A stretch of 30,405 bases of DNA from an uncultured Oscillospiraceae bacterium (GTDB taxonomy: Bacteria; Bacillota; Clostridia; Oscillospirales; Oscillospiraceae), in the NCBI GenBank assembly GCA_904398675.1, contig CAJFPI010000084.1, positions 1 to 30,405 of the forward strand. Direction: 5' to 3'. Below the pieces are notes generated by a model that was not told the DNA's origin, did no database searches, and was given only the letters and a program-made list of their open reading frames with translations. Each line of letters starts with the position of its first letter. Position 1 is the first letter of the stretch. Made by a program: the position numbers and the translations under genes. This document shows, one piece after another, positions 14,442 to 22,827 of this stretch.

Positions 14442-15542
14442 ATGGACGCAGAGCTGTTTTTAAAAAATGAGGAGCGGGCGGTTTTCCGGCTCAGAGAGCT
14501 GTACCGCCGGCACGGGTATCTCCCCTATAAGATGAGCAAGTTTGAGGAGTATGACCTGTATGTGCGCAACAAGAGCTTTCTTGTCAGCGACCATATCCTC
14601 ACCTTTACCGACGTGGACGGAAAGCTGATGGCCCTCAAGCCGGACGTGACCCTCTCCATCCTGAAAAACTGTCAGGGCGGGCCGGGGCTGCAGAAGGTAT
14701 ATTACCACGAAAATGTCTACCGCACCTCCCCCGCCTCCCACGGCTACCGGGAGATCATGCAGGCGGGGCTGGAGTGCATCGGCACGCTGGACGACTACGC
14801 GGTGGGCGAGGTGGTAATGCTGGCAGCCAGGAGCCTGGAGAGCATCAGCGGCCAGTATCTGCTGGATCTGAGCCACCTGGGCGTTGTAGCCGGCATTCTG
14901 GCGGCAGCGGCGCTGACGGAGGAGGAGCGCCAGGCAGCTCTCACCGCCATGGGGCAGAAAAACGCCCCGGCCCTGCGGCAGCTGTGCCGGGAGGGCCGGC
15001 TGCCGCAGGGCGCAGCCCGGCAGCTGGAGCAGCTGGCCAATCTCTACGGTCCGCCGGCGGAGGTCCTGCCCCTTTTGGAGCAGATGGACCTCCCCGCCGC
15101 CTCGGCCCAGGCTCTGGCGGAGCTGAAGGCCCTGTGCGGTCTGCTGGGGCAGTATGGTCTGGGGGACCGGCTGCGGCTGGACTTCTCTATCGTCAACGAC
15201 ATGAACTACTACAGCGGCATCATCTTCCGGGGCTACCTCCCGGGCCTTGCCAGCGGCGTGCTGGCCGGCGGACGGTACGACAACCTGCTGCGGAAGATGG
15301 GACGGGAGGGCGGCGCCATCGGCTTTGCGGTCTATCTCGACCAGCTGGAGCGGTACAATACCCCCCCAAGGGGCTGCGACGTGGACGTGCTGCTGCTCTA
15401 TGACGACAGCCGCACCGCCGGCGAGGTGGCCGCCGCGGCAAACGCGCTGCTGGCCGCGGGCAGGACGGTCCGGGCGGAGCGGGAGGTCCCGGCGGGGCTG
15501 CAGTACCGGGCGGTACGGGACATGCGGAAGGAGGCGCGGTAA
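14442..15542 (+). CDS. hisZ: ATP phosphoribosyltransferase regulatory subunit HisZ
   Basis: HisZ is a catalytically inactive relative of histidyl-tRNA synthetase that assembles with short HisG and gives it activity and histidine feedback. The 366-residue product shows the HisRS-like core: PDVTLSILKNC near 67-77, YYHENVYRTSP near 87-97 and REIMQAGLECIG near 103-114, and near 251 the motif LDFSIVNDMNYYSGIIFRGY followed by ASGVLAGGRYDNLL. The anticodon-binding domain of a real HisRS is missing, as expected. Start at 14442 follows GGAGGGCGCAGAAC. It is the first gene of the his operon and sits 1 bp before hisG; the adjacent hisG is the short form that needs HisZ. Confidence 0.95.
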   Translation: MDAELFLKNEERAVFRLRELYRRHGYLPYKMSKFEEYDLYVRNKSFLVSDHILTFTDVDGKLMALKPDVTLSILKNCQGGPGLQKVYYHENVYRTSPASHGYREIMQAGLECIGTLDDYAVGEVVMLAARSLESISGQYLLDLSHLGVVAGILAAAALTEEERQAALTAMGQKNAPALRQLCREGRLPQGAARQLEQLANLYGPPAEVLPLLEQMDLPAASAQALAELKALCGLLGQYGLGDRLRLDFSIVNDMNYYSGIIFRGYLPGLASGVLAGGRYDNLLRKMGREGGAIGFAVYLDQLERYNTPPRGCDVDVLLLYDDSRTAGEVAAAANALLAAGRTVRAEREVPAGLQYRAVRDMRKEAR

Positions 15543-15543
15543 G

Positions 15544-16179
15544 ATGACGGTTTTGAACATTGCCCTTCCCAAGGGGCGCCTGGGGGAAAAGGTCTACCGC
15601 ATCTTCAAATCCGTGGGCTACGACTGCCCCGCCATTGAGGAGGAAAACCGCAAGCTGGTGTTTGAAAACCCGGAGAAGGGCATCCGCTACTTCTGGGTCA
15701 AGCCCTCAGACGTGGCCATCTATGTGGAGCGGGGGGCGGCGGACATCGGCGTGGCCGGGAAGGACATCCTGCTGGAGTACGCCCCGGACGTCTACGAGCT
15801 GGCGGACCTGGGCATCGGCAGATGCCGGATGTGCGTGGCGGGAAAGAAGGATTTCCGCGATGACCTGGATACCACGCTGCGGGTGGCCACCAAATTCCCC
15901 CGGATCGCCCGCACCTACTACAGCTCCCTCAGCCGGGACATCGACATCATCAAGCTCAACGGCTCCATCGAAATCGCCCCCCTGCTGGGGCTCAGCGATG
16001 TGATCGTTGATATTGTGGAGACCGGGCGCACCCTGCTGGAAAACGGCCTGGAGCCCAAGGAGGAGATCGTCCCCATCAGCGCCCGGCTCGTGGCCAACAA
16101 GGTCAGCTATAAATTTAAAAACGACGCCATCCGGCAACTGGTGGAGGCCGTGGAGCGCTTCCAGCCGGAGGAGGCGTAA
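15544..16179 (+). CDS. hisG: ATP phosphoribosyltransferase catalytic subunit, short form
   Basis: Joins ATP and PRPP to phosphoribosyl-ATP, the first committed step of histidine synthesis. The 211-residue product begins TVLNIALPKGRLGEKVYRIF and contains DIGVAGKDILLE and the PRPP-binding stretch DVIVDIVETGRTLLENGL. It lacks the C-terminal regulatory domain of long HisG (about 300 residues), consistent with the hisZ gene immediately upstream. The open frame extends far upstream inside hisZ, but the ATG at 15544 gives the family start and lies after AAGGAGG within the end of hisZ. Confidence 0.97.
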   Translation: MTVLNIALPKGRLGEKVYRIFKSVGYDCPAIEEENRKLVFENPEKGIRYFWVKPSDVAIYVERGAADIGVAGKDILLEYAPDVYELADLGIGRCRMCVAGKKDFRDDLDTTLRVATKFPRIARTYYSSLSRDIDIIKLNGSIEIAPLLGLSDVIVDIVETGRTLLENGLEPKEEIVPISARLVANKVSYKFKNDAIRQLVEAVERFQPEEA

Positions 16180-16190
16180 GGAGCGAGCCT

Positions 16191-17489
16191 ATGATCCGAA
16201 TTTTATCCTATGGAGAGGTCTCCCCGGAGGAGATCTTTGCCCGGCCGGAATCCACAGTGGACGTGTCCGCCGCCGTCCGGGATATTATCGCCGCCGTCCG
16301 CCGGGACGGGGACGCTGCCCTGATGGAGTTTGCCCGCCGCTTTGACGGCGCGGCCCCCCAGAGCCTGGAGGTGACGGCGGAGGAGCTGGACGCCGCCGTG
16401 GACGCCCTGGACCGGGACCTGCTGGCCGTCTTTCAGGAGGCGGCGGAGCGCATCCGCGCCTTCCACAGCCGCCAGGTGCGAAACAGCTTTCTCATCAGCG
16501 AGACGGACGGGGTGATCCTGGGGCAGAAGGTGATGCCCATTGAGCGGGTGGGCCTCTACATCCCCGGCGGCACCGCCGCCTACCCTTCCAGCGTCCTTAT
16601 GAACTGCATCCCGGCCAAGATCGCCGGCTGCGGGGAAATCGTCATGGTCTCCCCTCCATCCCGGGGCGGGGACATCGACGGCGTGATCCTGGCCGCGGCC
16701 CGCATCGCCGGGGTGGACCGGGTGTTCCGGGTGGGGGGCGCCCAGGCGGTGGCCGCCCTGGCCTATGGCACGGAGAGCATCCCCCGGGTGGATAAGATCA
16801 CCGGCCCGGGCAACGCCTATGTGGCGGAGGCCAAGCGGCAGGTGTTCGGCCAGGTGGCCATCGATATGATCGCCGGCCCCAGCGAGATCCTGATTGTGGC
16901 CGACGGCGGCAGCGACGCCGCCCAGGTGGCGGCCGACATGCTCAGCCAGGCCGAGCACGACAGGATGGCCAGCGCCGTGCTGGTCACCGACAGCGCCGCG
17001 CTGGCCCGGGCCGTCCAGGCGGAGCTGGAGCGGCAGCTGGAAACCCTCCCCCGCCGGGAGATCGCCCGGGCCTCTATCGAAAGCAACGGCAAGATCATCG
17101 TCTGTGACGATCTCGCCCAGGCCGTCGATATCGCCAACGCCCTCGCCCCTGAGCATTTGGAGCTGTGCGTGGATAACCCCTTCGACTATCTGGCGGCGGT
17201 GAAGCACGCCGGGTCTGTCTTTTTGGGCCGCAGCTGCCCGGAGGCCCTGGGGGACTACTTTGCCGGCCCCAACCACACCCTGCCCACCAGCGGCACCGCT
17301 CGGTTTATGAGCCCGCTGTCGGTGGACGACTTTGTGAAAAAGACCCAGTTTACCTACTACACCGCCCCGGCCCTCCGCCGGGACGCGGAAAAGATCGCCC
17401 GGTTCGCCCGGCAGGAGGGGCTGGAGGCCCACGCCCGCAGCGCCCTGTCCCGGGGCGGGGCGGAGGAGAAAGGAGGGGCGGAGGAATGA
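16191..17489 (+). CDS. hisD: Histidinol dehydrogenase
   Basis: Zinc enzyme that oxidises histidinol through histidinal to histidine with two NAD+, the final step of the pathway. The 432-residue product matches the usual length. Signatures include GLYIPGGTAAYPSSVLMN, GGAQAVAALAYGTE, KITGPGNAYVAEAKRQVFG, IDMIAGPSEIL and the zinc/catalytic region SQAEHD, followed by PEHLEL and SGTARFMSPLSVDDF. It begins 11 bp after hisG with AAGGAG upstream, and its stop overlaps the hisC start by 4 bp (ATGA). Confidence 0.98.
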   Translation: MIRILSYGEVSPEEIFARPESTVDVSAAVRDIIAAVRRDGDAALMEFARRFDGAAPQSLEVTAEELDAAVDALDRDLLAVFQEAAERIRAFHSRQVRNSFLISETDGVILGQKVMPIERVGLYIPGGTAAYPSSVLMNCIPAKIAGCGEIVMVSPPSRGGDIDGVILAAARIAGVDRVFRVGGAQAVAALAYGTESIPRVDKITGPGNAYVAEAKRQVFGQVAIDMIAGPSEILIVADGGSDAAQVAADMLSQAEHDRMASAVLVTDSAALARAVQAELERQLETLPRREIARASIESNGKIIVCDDLAQAVDIANALAPEHLELCVDNPFDYLAAVKHAGSVFLGRSCPEALGDYFAGPNHTLPTSGTARFMSPLSVDDFVKKTQFTYYTAPALRRDAEKIARFARQEGLEAHARSALSRGGAEEKGGAEE

Positions 17490-18550
17490 GCCGCTATCTC
17501 AGCAGCCGGTTTGCCGCGCTGGAGGCCTATGTCCCCGGCGAGCAGCCCCAGGATCAGCCCTACATCAAGCTGAACACCAACGAGTCCCCCTTTCCCCCCT
17601 CGCCGGAGGTCATCGCCGCCGTCAGTGCGGAGGAGGTGGGGAAACTGAACCTCTATCCGGACCCGGAGTGCCGCCGCCTCAGAAAAAAGCTGGCGGCCCT
17701 CTACGGCGTGGGGGAGGAAAATGTGTTCCTCGCCAACGGCTCGGACGACATTTTGAATTTCTTCTTCATGGCCTTCTGCGACGCCGAGCGGCCCGTGGCC
17801 TTCCCCAGCATCAGCTACGGGTTCTACCCGGTCTATGCCGAACTCTATAACCTCCCCGCCACCGTCATCCCCCTGAAGGAGGGGTTCACCATCGACGCGG
17901 AGGACTACTGTGCGCTGCAGCAGAACATCGTCATCGCAAACCCCAACGCCCCCACCGGCCGGACCATTCCGGTATCAGACATTGAGAAGATCCTGCGGAC
18001 CAATCCCAACCATGTGGTGCTCATCGACGAGGCCTACATCGACTTTGGCGGCGAGAGCTGCTACCAGCTCATCGACGCCTATGACAACCTCCTGGTGTGC
18101 CGGACCTTCTCCAAGTCCCGGTCCATGGCGGGAGGCCGCCTGGGCTTTGCCTTCGGCAGCCGGGCGCTGATCGAGGACCTCAACAAGATCAAATACTCCA
18201 CCAACCCCTACAGCATCAACCGCCTGACCATGGCCGCGGCGGAGGCCGCCGTGGACAGCGACGATTACTATCAGAAAAACTGCCGCATCATCGCGGAAAA
18301 CCGGGCCTATACCGTCTCGGAGCTGGAGAAACTGGGCTTTGAGACCCTGCCCTCCCAGGCAAACTTCATCTTCACACGCTGCCCTCAGGTGGCCGGCGGC
18401 GCCCTCTACCGGAAACTGAAGGAGCGGGGCGTCCTGGTGCGCCACTGGGAGCGGGAGGAGATCCGGGACTATGTCCGGGTCACCATCGGCTCCAGGGAGC
18501 AGATGGACGGCTTTCTCCAGCGGGTGCGGGACATTGTAAAGGAGGCCTGA
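17486..18550 (+). CDS. hisC: Histidinol-phosphate aminotransferase
   Basis: PLP enzyme that transaminates imidazole-acetol phosphate with glutamate. The 354-residue product is a fold-type I aminotransferase: KLNTNESPFPPSP (28-40), NLYPDPE (55-61), FLANGSDDIL (81-90), ANPNAPTG (151-158), DEAYIDF (181-187) and the PLP-binding Lys210 in TFSKSRSMAGGRLGF. The ATG at 17486 overlaps the hisD stop and follows a purine-rich GGAGGGGCGGAGGA, so the two genes are coupled. hisB follows after 2 bp. Confidence 0.97.
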   Translation: MSRYLSSRFAALEAYVPGEQPQDQPYIKLNTNESPFPPSPEVIAAVSAEEVGKLNLYPDPECRRLRKKLAALYGVGEENVFLANGSDDILNFFFMAFCDAERPVAFPSISYGFYPVYAELYNLPATVIPLKEGFTIDAEDYCALQQNIVIANPNAPTGRTIPVSDIEKILRTNPNHVVLIDEAYIDFGGESCYQLIDAYDNLLVCRTFSKSRSMAGGRLGFAFGSRALIEDLNKIKYSTNPYSINRLTMAAAEAAVDSDDYYQKNCRIIAENRAYTVSELEKLGFETLPSQANFIFTRCPQVAGGALYRKLKERGVLVRHWEREEIRDYVRVTIGSREQMDGFLQRVRDIVKEA

Positions 18551-18552
18551 CC

Positions 18553-19140
18553 ATGCGAACGGCGGAAATTGCCCGCAAAACCGCGGAGACCGATATCCAG
18601 CTGCAGCTGAACCTGGACGGCGCCGGAAAAAGCGAGATCGCCACCGGCTGCGGCTTTCTGGACCACATGCTCACCCTCTTCGCCCGCCATGGCCGGTTTG
18701 ACCTCACTGTGAAATGCCAGGGGGACACCTGGGTGGATGACCACCACACAGTGGAGGACGTGGGGATCTGCCTGGGGGACGCCTTCGCCCAGGCCCTGGG
18801 AAATATGGCCGGCATCACCCGCTATGGCAGCGCCCTCCTCCCCATGGACGAGGCGCTGATCCTCTCCGCGGTGGACCTCTCCGGCCGGGGGATGCTCTGC
18901 TGCGAGCTGGCGCTGCCCACGGAGAAGGTAGGGACCTTTGACACGGAGCTGTGCGAGGAGTTCCTCCTGGCCTTTACCCGCCGCTGCCAGTGCACCCTCC
19001 ACATCCGGCAGCTCAGCGGGAAAAACAGCCACCACATCATCGAGGGGGCCTTTAAGGCCCTGGCCCGCTCCCTGCGCCAGGCGGTGGCCGTGGACCCGGC
19101 TCTGGGCGGGGAGATCCCCTCCACCAAGGGGGTGCTGTAG
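18553..19140 (+). CDS. hisB: Imidazoleglycerol-phosphate dehydratase
   Basis: Dehydrates imidazoleglycerol phosphate to imidazole-acetol phosphate with a dimanganese centre. The 195-residue product is the monofunctional HisB, without the N-terminal phosphatase found in enteric bacteria; the phosphatase here is the PHP-type enzyme at the end of the operon. Metal and substrate motifs are clear: GCGFLDHMLTLFARHG near 34-49, DDHHTVEDVGICLG near 62-75 and SGKNSHHIIEGAFKALA near 156-172. Its stop codon abuts the hisH ATG. Confidence 0.98.
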   Translation: MRTAEIARKTAETDIQLQLNLDGAGKSEIATGCGFLDHMLTLFARHGRFDLTVKCQGDTWVDDHHTVEDVGICLGDAFAQALGNMAGITRYGSALLPMDEALILSAVDLSGRGMLCCELALPTEKVGTFDTELCEEFLLAFTRRCQCTLHIRQLSGKNSHHIIEGAFKALARSLRQAVAVDPALGGEIPSTKGVL

Positions 19141-19770
19141 ATGATCGCTATTGTAGATTATGGTGTGGGGAACCTCTTCTCCCTCTCCTCCTCCCTAAAA
19201 GCCATCGGCGCGGAGACGGTGGTCACTGGGAATCCGGACGACCTCCGCCGCGCGGAGAAGATCATCCTCCCCGGCGTGGGGGCCTTTGGCGACGCCGCCG
19301 CCCTGCTGCGGCAGGACGGGCTGGACCAGGTACTGGTGGAGGAGGCAAAAAAGGGAAAGCCCCTCCTGGGCATCTGCCTGGGGATGCAGCTGCTGCTGGA
19401 GCGGGGCTTTGAATACGGGGAGCATCGGGGGCTGGGGCTTATCCCCGGGGACGTGGTGAGCATCCGGCCCGTCATCCCGGCGGGGTATAAGATCCCCCAC
19501 ATTGGCTGGAACGCCCTCCACTTTCCCAAGAGCCGGCCCAAAAGCCCCCTCTTCCGCCACATCCAGGAGGGGGACTGCGTCTACTTTGTCCACTCCTATT
19601 ACGCCGCCCGCTGTGAGGAAAGCGTCATCGCCACGGCGGAGTACGGTGCGGAGCTGACGGCGGCCGTGCAGCACAAAAATGTGTACGGCGTTCAATTTCA
19701 TCCCGAAAAAAGCGGCGCGGTGGGCCTCGCCATTCTCCGCGCCTTCTGTGAAATGGAGGAACCCCTATGA
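19141..19770 (+). CDS. hisH: Imidazole glycerol phosphate synthase, glutaminase subunit
   Basis: Releases ammonia from glutamine and passes it to HisF. The 209-residue product is a class I amidotransferase: DYGVGN near 6-11, LPGVGAFGDA near 43-52, LLGICLGMQ with nucleophile Cys79, and VQFHPEKSG near the C-terminus with the His-Glu pair. The IGWNAL and YFVHSYY stretches are HisH-specific and separate it from other glutaminases. It starts directly after hisB and its stop overlaps the hisA ATG by 4 bp. Confidence 0.98.
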   Translation: MIAIVDYGVGNLFSLSSSLKAIGAETVVTGNPDDLRRAEKIILPGVGAFGDAAALLRQDGLDQVLVEEAKKGKPLLGICLGMQLLLERGFEYGEHRGLGLIPGDVVSIRPVIPAGYKIPHIGWNALHFPKSRPKSPLFRHIQEGDCVYFVHSYYAARCEESVIATAEYGAELTAAVQHKNVYGVQFHPEKSGAVGLAILRAFCEMEEPL

Positions 19771-20486
19771 TTCTCTTCCCTGCAATCGACTTGAAGGACG
19801 GCAAGGTGGTCCGCCTGCGCCAGGGGGACTTTTCCACTGTCCACCAGGTGGCGTGGGACCCTGTGGAAACCGTCACAGCCTTTCAGATCGCCGGCGCCAC
19901 CCATCTCCACATGGTGGATCTGGACGGAGCCCGGGACGGCGTGCGGAAAAACAGCGAAATCGTCGCGGCTGTGGCCAAGGTGGGTCTCAAGGTGGAGCTG
20001 GGCGGCGGCCTCCGCAGCCTCCAGGATCTGGAGGATGCCTTTCATCTCGGCGTTTACCGCTGCGTCATCGGCTCCGCCGCCGTCAGCGACCCGGAGTTTG
20101 TCCGCGCCGCCGTGGAGACCTACGGCCCGGAGCGGATCGCCGTGGGCATCGACGCCCAGGGCGGAAGGGTGAAAACCGCCGGCTGGGAGCAGGATGCCGG
20201 CATCGACTTCATCACCCTCGCCAAAAAGATGGAGGGGCTGGGCGTCCAGCACATCATCTTCACCGACATCGACGCCGACGGCACCCTCTCCGGCCCCTCC
20301 TACGGCCTGCTCATGGCCCTGCAGAGAAGCGTAGGGTGCCACATCACCGCCTCCGGCGGCGTGTCCTCCAACGCGGACCTTATGGTCCTGCGGACCCTGG
20401 GCCTCTACGGGGCCATTATCGGCAAGGCCTGGTACGCCGGGCGGGTCGACCTCAAGCGGGCGGTGGAGGAGGCTGGGGAACAGTGA
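19767..20486 (+). CDS. hisA: ProFAR isomerase HisA
   Basis: Opens the ribose ring of ProFAR to PRFAR (Amadori rearrangement). The 239-residue beta/alpha barrel begins MILFPAIDLKDGKVVRL with catalytic Asp8, has the phosphate-binding GGGLRS near residue 78 and TDIDADGTLSGPSYGL near 168-183 with the second catalytic Asp, and ASGGVSSNADL near 195. The fold and length (about 240) match HisA and differ from the paired hisF gene that follows. Overlaps hisH (4 bp) and hisF (4 bp). Confidence 0.97.
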   Translation: MILFPAIDLKDGKVVRLRQGDFSTVHQVAWDPVETVTAFQIAGATHLHMVDLDGARDGVRKNSEIVAAVAKVGLKVELGGGLRSLQDLEDAFHLGVYRCVIGSAAVSDPEFVRAAVETYGPERIAVGIDAQGGRVKTAGWEQDAGIDFITLAKKMEGLGVQHIIFTDIDADGTLSGPSYGLLMALQRSVGCHITASGGVSSNADLMVLRTLGLYGAIIGKAWYAGRVDLKRAVEEAGEQ

Positions 20487-21241
20487 TCACCAAGCGCATC
20501 ATCCCCTGCCTGGACGTGAAGGACGGCCGCGTGGTGAAGGGGGTCAACTTCCTGGGTCTGGCGGATGTCTCCAGCCCGGTCAAGCTGTCCAAATTCTACA
20601 GCGAGTGCGGCGCGGATGAGCTGGTATTCTACGACATCACCGCCTCCGCCGAGGGCCGCGCCCTCTTTACAGACATCCTCACCGAGGTGGCCTCCACCAT
20701 CTTTATCCCTCTCACCGTAGGGGGCGGCATCAACACGGTGGCGGACTTTGACCGGGTGCTCAAGTGCGGGGCGGACAAGGTCAGCGTCAACTCCGGGGCC
20801 ATCCGGGACCCCTCCCTCATTGCCGCCGCCGCCAAAAAATACGGCGATCAGTGCGTGGTCCTCAGCGTAGACGCCAAGCGGGTGGACGGCCAGTACCGGG
20901 TGTTTGCCAAGGGCGGCCGGGAGGATACGGGGCTGGACGCCATCGAGTGGATCCGCCGGGGCGTGGAGAACGGCGCCGGGGAGATCGTCCTCAACAGCAT
21001 TGACACCGACGGGGTGAAGGGCGGCTTTGACCTAGAGATGCTCGCCGCCGTCTGCGACGCGGTGAACGTGCCGGTGATCGCCTCCGGCGGCGCCGGGTGC
21101 GCGGAGGATTTTGTCACGCTTTTCAAAACCCTTCCCAAGGTGGACGCGGGTCTTGCCGCCTCCATCTTCCACTTCGGCGAGGTGGCCATCCCGGATCTCA
21201 AAAAGGCCCTCCGCGCCCAGGGCATCAACGTAAGACTGTAA
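20483..21241 (+). CDS. hisF: Imidazole glycerol phosphate synthase, cyclase subunit
   Basis: Uses ammonia delivered by HisH to turn PRFAR into imidazoleglycerol phosphate plus AICAR. From the GTG at 20483 the product is 252 residues, ITKRIIPCLDVKDGRVVKG with catalytic Asp11, and LSVDAKRVDG with Asp130, both at the positions known for HisF. The frame is open more than 800 bp upstream, but that part runs out of frame through hisA; the GTG start gives the exact family N-terminus and overlaps the hisA TGA (GTGA). The GGAGGAGG just upstream within hisA serves as ribosome binding site. Confidence 0.96.
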   Translation: MITKRIIPCLDVKDGRVVKGVNFLGLADVSSPVKLSKFYSECGADELVFYDITASAEGRALFTDILTEVASTIFIPLTVGGGINTVADFDRVLKCGADKVSVNSGAIRDPSLIAAAAKKYGDQCVVLSVDAKRVDGQYRVFAKGGREDTGLDAIEWIRRGVENGAGEIVLNSIDTDGVKGGFDLEMLAAVCDAVNVPVIASGGAGCAEDFVTLFKTLPKVDAGLAASIFHFGEVAIPDLKKALRAQGINVRL

Positions 21242-21261
21242 CAAATAGGAGGAGGTACCTC

Positions 21262-21912
21262 ATGCTTTCCATTGACGATCTGAAGTTTAACGGCCACGGC
21301 CTGATCCCCGCCATCGTGGTGGACGCCGGCACCGGCAAGGTGCTGACCCTGGCGTATATGAACCGGGAGAGCCTTGCCATTACCATGGAGGAGGGGCGGA
21401 CCTGTTTCTGGTCCCGGTCCCGCGGGGAGCTGTGGCGCAAGGGGGAGACCAGCGGCAACATCCAGTATGTGGTGGACATCACCGCCGACTGCGACCGGGA
21501 CGCCCTGGTGGTCCGGGTGAACAAGACCGGCCCCGCCTGCCACCTGGGCAGTGATTCCTGTTTCAATGACAAGCTCTATATCGGCCAGCAGCCGGAGCCC
21601 TTCTCCGTCAAGGGCCTCTACCAGCTGCTAGAGGGTCGGAAGCAGGAGCTCCCCGAGGGGTCCTACACCACCTACCTCTTCCAGAAGGGGCTGGACAAGA
21701 TTCTCAAGAAGGTGGGCGAGGAGTGTACCGAGGTCATCATCGCCGGCAAGGCGGAGGACAAGGCGGAGACGGTCTATGAAATCGCGGACCTCATGTACCA
21801 TGTGCTGGTGCTGATGGTGGAGCTGGGCATCAGTGTGGACGACGTGATGGCGGAGCTGGCCAGCCGCCATGTGATTGACCACAAGGTCAAGCAGGAGAAG
21901 ATGACGTCATGA
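21262..21912 (+). CDS. hisI: Bifunctional HisIE: phosphoribosyl-AMP cyclohydrolase / phosphoribosyl-ATP pyrophosphatase
   Basis: Carries steps two and three of the pathway in one chain. In the 216-residue product the N-terminal half (about 1-115) is the cyclohydrolase: LTLAYMNRES, GELWRKGETSGN and metal-binding DCDRDALVVRV with a Cys motif ACHLGSDSCF. The C-terminal half (about 120-216) is the MazG-like pyrophosphohydrolase, with KKVGEECTEVIIAGK and EIADLMYHVLVLM. The ATG at 21262 follows AGGAGGAGGTACCTC, the strongest ribosome binding site inside the operon, perhaps because the 20-bp gap after hisF breaks translational coupling. It overlaps the phosphatase gene by 4 bp. Confidence 0.97.
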   Translation: MLSIDDLKFNGHGLIPAIVVDAGTGKVLTLAYMNRESLAITMEEGRTCFWSRSRGELWRKGETSGNIQYVVDITADCDRDALVVRVNKTGPACHLGSDSCFNDKLYIGQQPEPFSVKGLYQLLEGRKQELPEGSYTTYLFQKGLDKILKKVGEECTEVIIAGKAEDKAETVYEIADLMYHVLVLMVELGISVDDVMAELASRHVIDHKVKQEKMTS

Positions 21913-22727
21913 AACCCCAGAATCTCCATACCCACACCACCTTCTGCGACGGGAAAAGCACCGCCGAAGAGATGGCGGCGGCGGCCCTGGCCGCCGGATG
22001 CGGCTCCATCGGCTTTTCCGGCCATGCCCCCCTGCCCTTCCCCAATGTATGGTCCATGAAGGAGGAGAGCGTGGCGCCCTACCGCGCCGCCGTGCTGGCG
22101 CTGCGGGAGGAATATGCCGGGCGGATGGCGGTCTATCTGGGGCTGGAGCAGGACATCCTCTCCCCCGCCCCTGCGGATCCCTATGATTACCGCATCGGCT
22201 CGGTCCACTGCCTGGAGACGGCGGAGGGCATCGTCTCTGTAGACCATACGCCGGACGACTTTGCGTGGGGCATTCGGTGCTGCTATGGCGGCGACCCCCG
22301 GGCTCTGGTGGAGGACTACTACCGTCAGGAGGCCCAGGTGGCGGAAAAAACCGGCTGCGAGATTGTGGGACATTTCGATCTCGTCACCAAGTTCAACGAG
22401 GGCGGCAGGTTTTTCGACGAGGAGGACCGGCGCTGCCGCGCCGCGGCCCTGGAGGCCCTGGACGCCCTGCTGGAGCGGAATGTGCTCTTTGAGATCAACA
22501 CCGGCGCCATGTCCCGGGGCTACCGCTCCGTCCCCTACCCCGCCCCCTTCCTGCTGCGCCATATCCATGCGCGCCGGGGGCGCATCCTCGTCACCGGCGA
22601 CAGCCACAGCGCCGCCGCCATCCTCCACGGCTATCCCCAGGCCTTTGCCCTGGCGGCGGCATGCGGATTCACCGCCTCCTGGTATTTCGACGGTCGGCAG
22701 TTTGTGGATGCGCCGCTGCCGCGCTGA
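21909..22727 (+). CDS. hisK: Histidinol-phosphatase, PHP family
   Basis: Removes phosphate from histidinol phosphate, the step before HisD. The 272-residue product is a PHP-domain metalloenzyme: NLHTHTTFCDGKST (5-18) with the His-x-His metal pair, GFSGHAPLP near 38-46, a Glu/Asp cluster in GLEQDI, and IGSVHCLE and VGHFDLV further on with more metal-binding His. C-terminal LVTGDSHSAAAI carries the last Asp-x-His. Overlap with hisIE (ATGA) and the strong terminator right after place it as the tenth and last gene, completing the pathway in one operon. Confidence 0.94.
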   Translation: MKPQNLHTHTTFCDGKSTAEEMAAAALAAGCGSIGFSGHAPLPFPNVWSMKEESVAPYRAAVLALREEYAGRMAVYLGLEQDILSPAPADPYDYRIGSVHCLETAEGIVSVDHTPDDFAWGIRCCYGGDPRALVEDYYRQEAQVAEKTGCEIVGHFDLVTKFNEGGRFFDEEDRRCRAAALEALDALLERNVLFEINTGAMSRGYRSVPYPAPFLLRHIHARRGRILVTGDSHSAAAILHGYPQAFALAAACGFTASWYFDGRQFVDAPLPR

Positions 22728-22754
22728 AACCGCTTTGACGCGTCTTTTCGGCAT

Positions 22755-22791
22755 AAAGAGGCCCCGGCGCAATGCGCCGGGGCCTCTTTTA
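22755..22791. terminator. Bidirectional terminator between the his operon and the permease gene
   Basis: A 16-bp stem AAAGAGGCCCCGGCGC with a three-base loop and perfect complement, T-rich on both sides (CTCTTTTATT on plus, CTCTTTATG on minus). The two transcripts converge here. Confidence 0.92.
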
Positions 22792-22827
22792 TTCCAGGTT
22801 TTGGGAAAATGTCATCCGCAGAACCGG

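Noticed and set aside
19679..20482. Upstream extension of the hisF frame, which could suggest a long fusion protein
   Set aside because: It is an out-of-frame reading of hisA. The GTG at 20483 gives the exact HisF N-terminus and overlaps the hisA stop.
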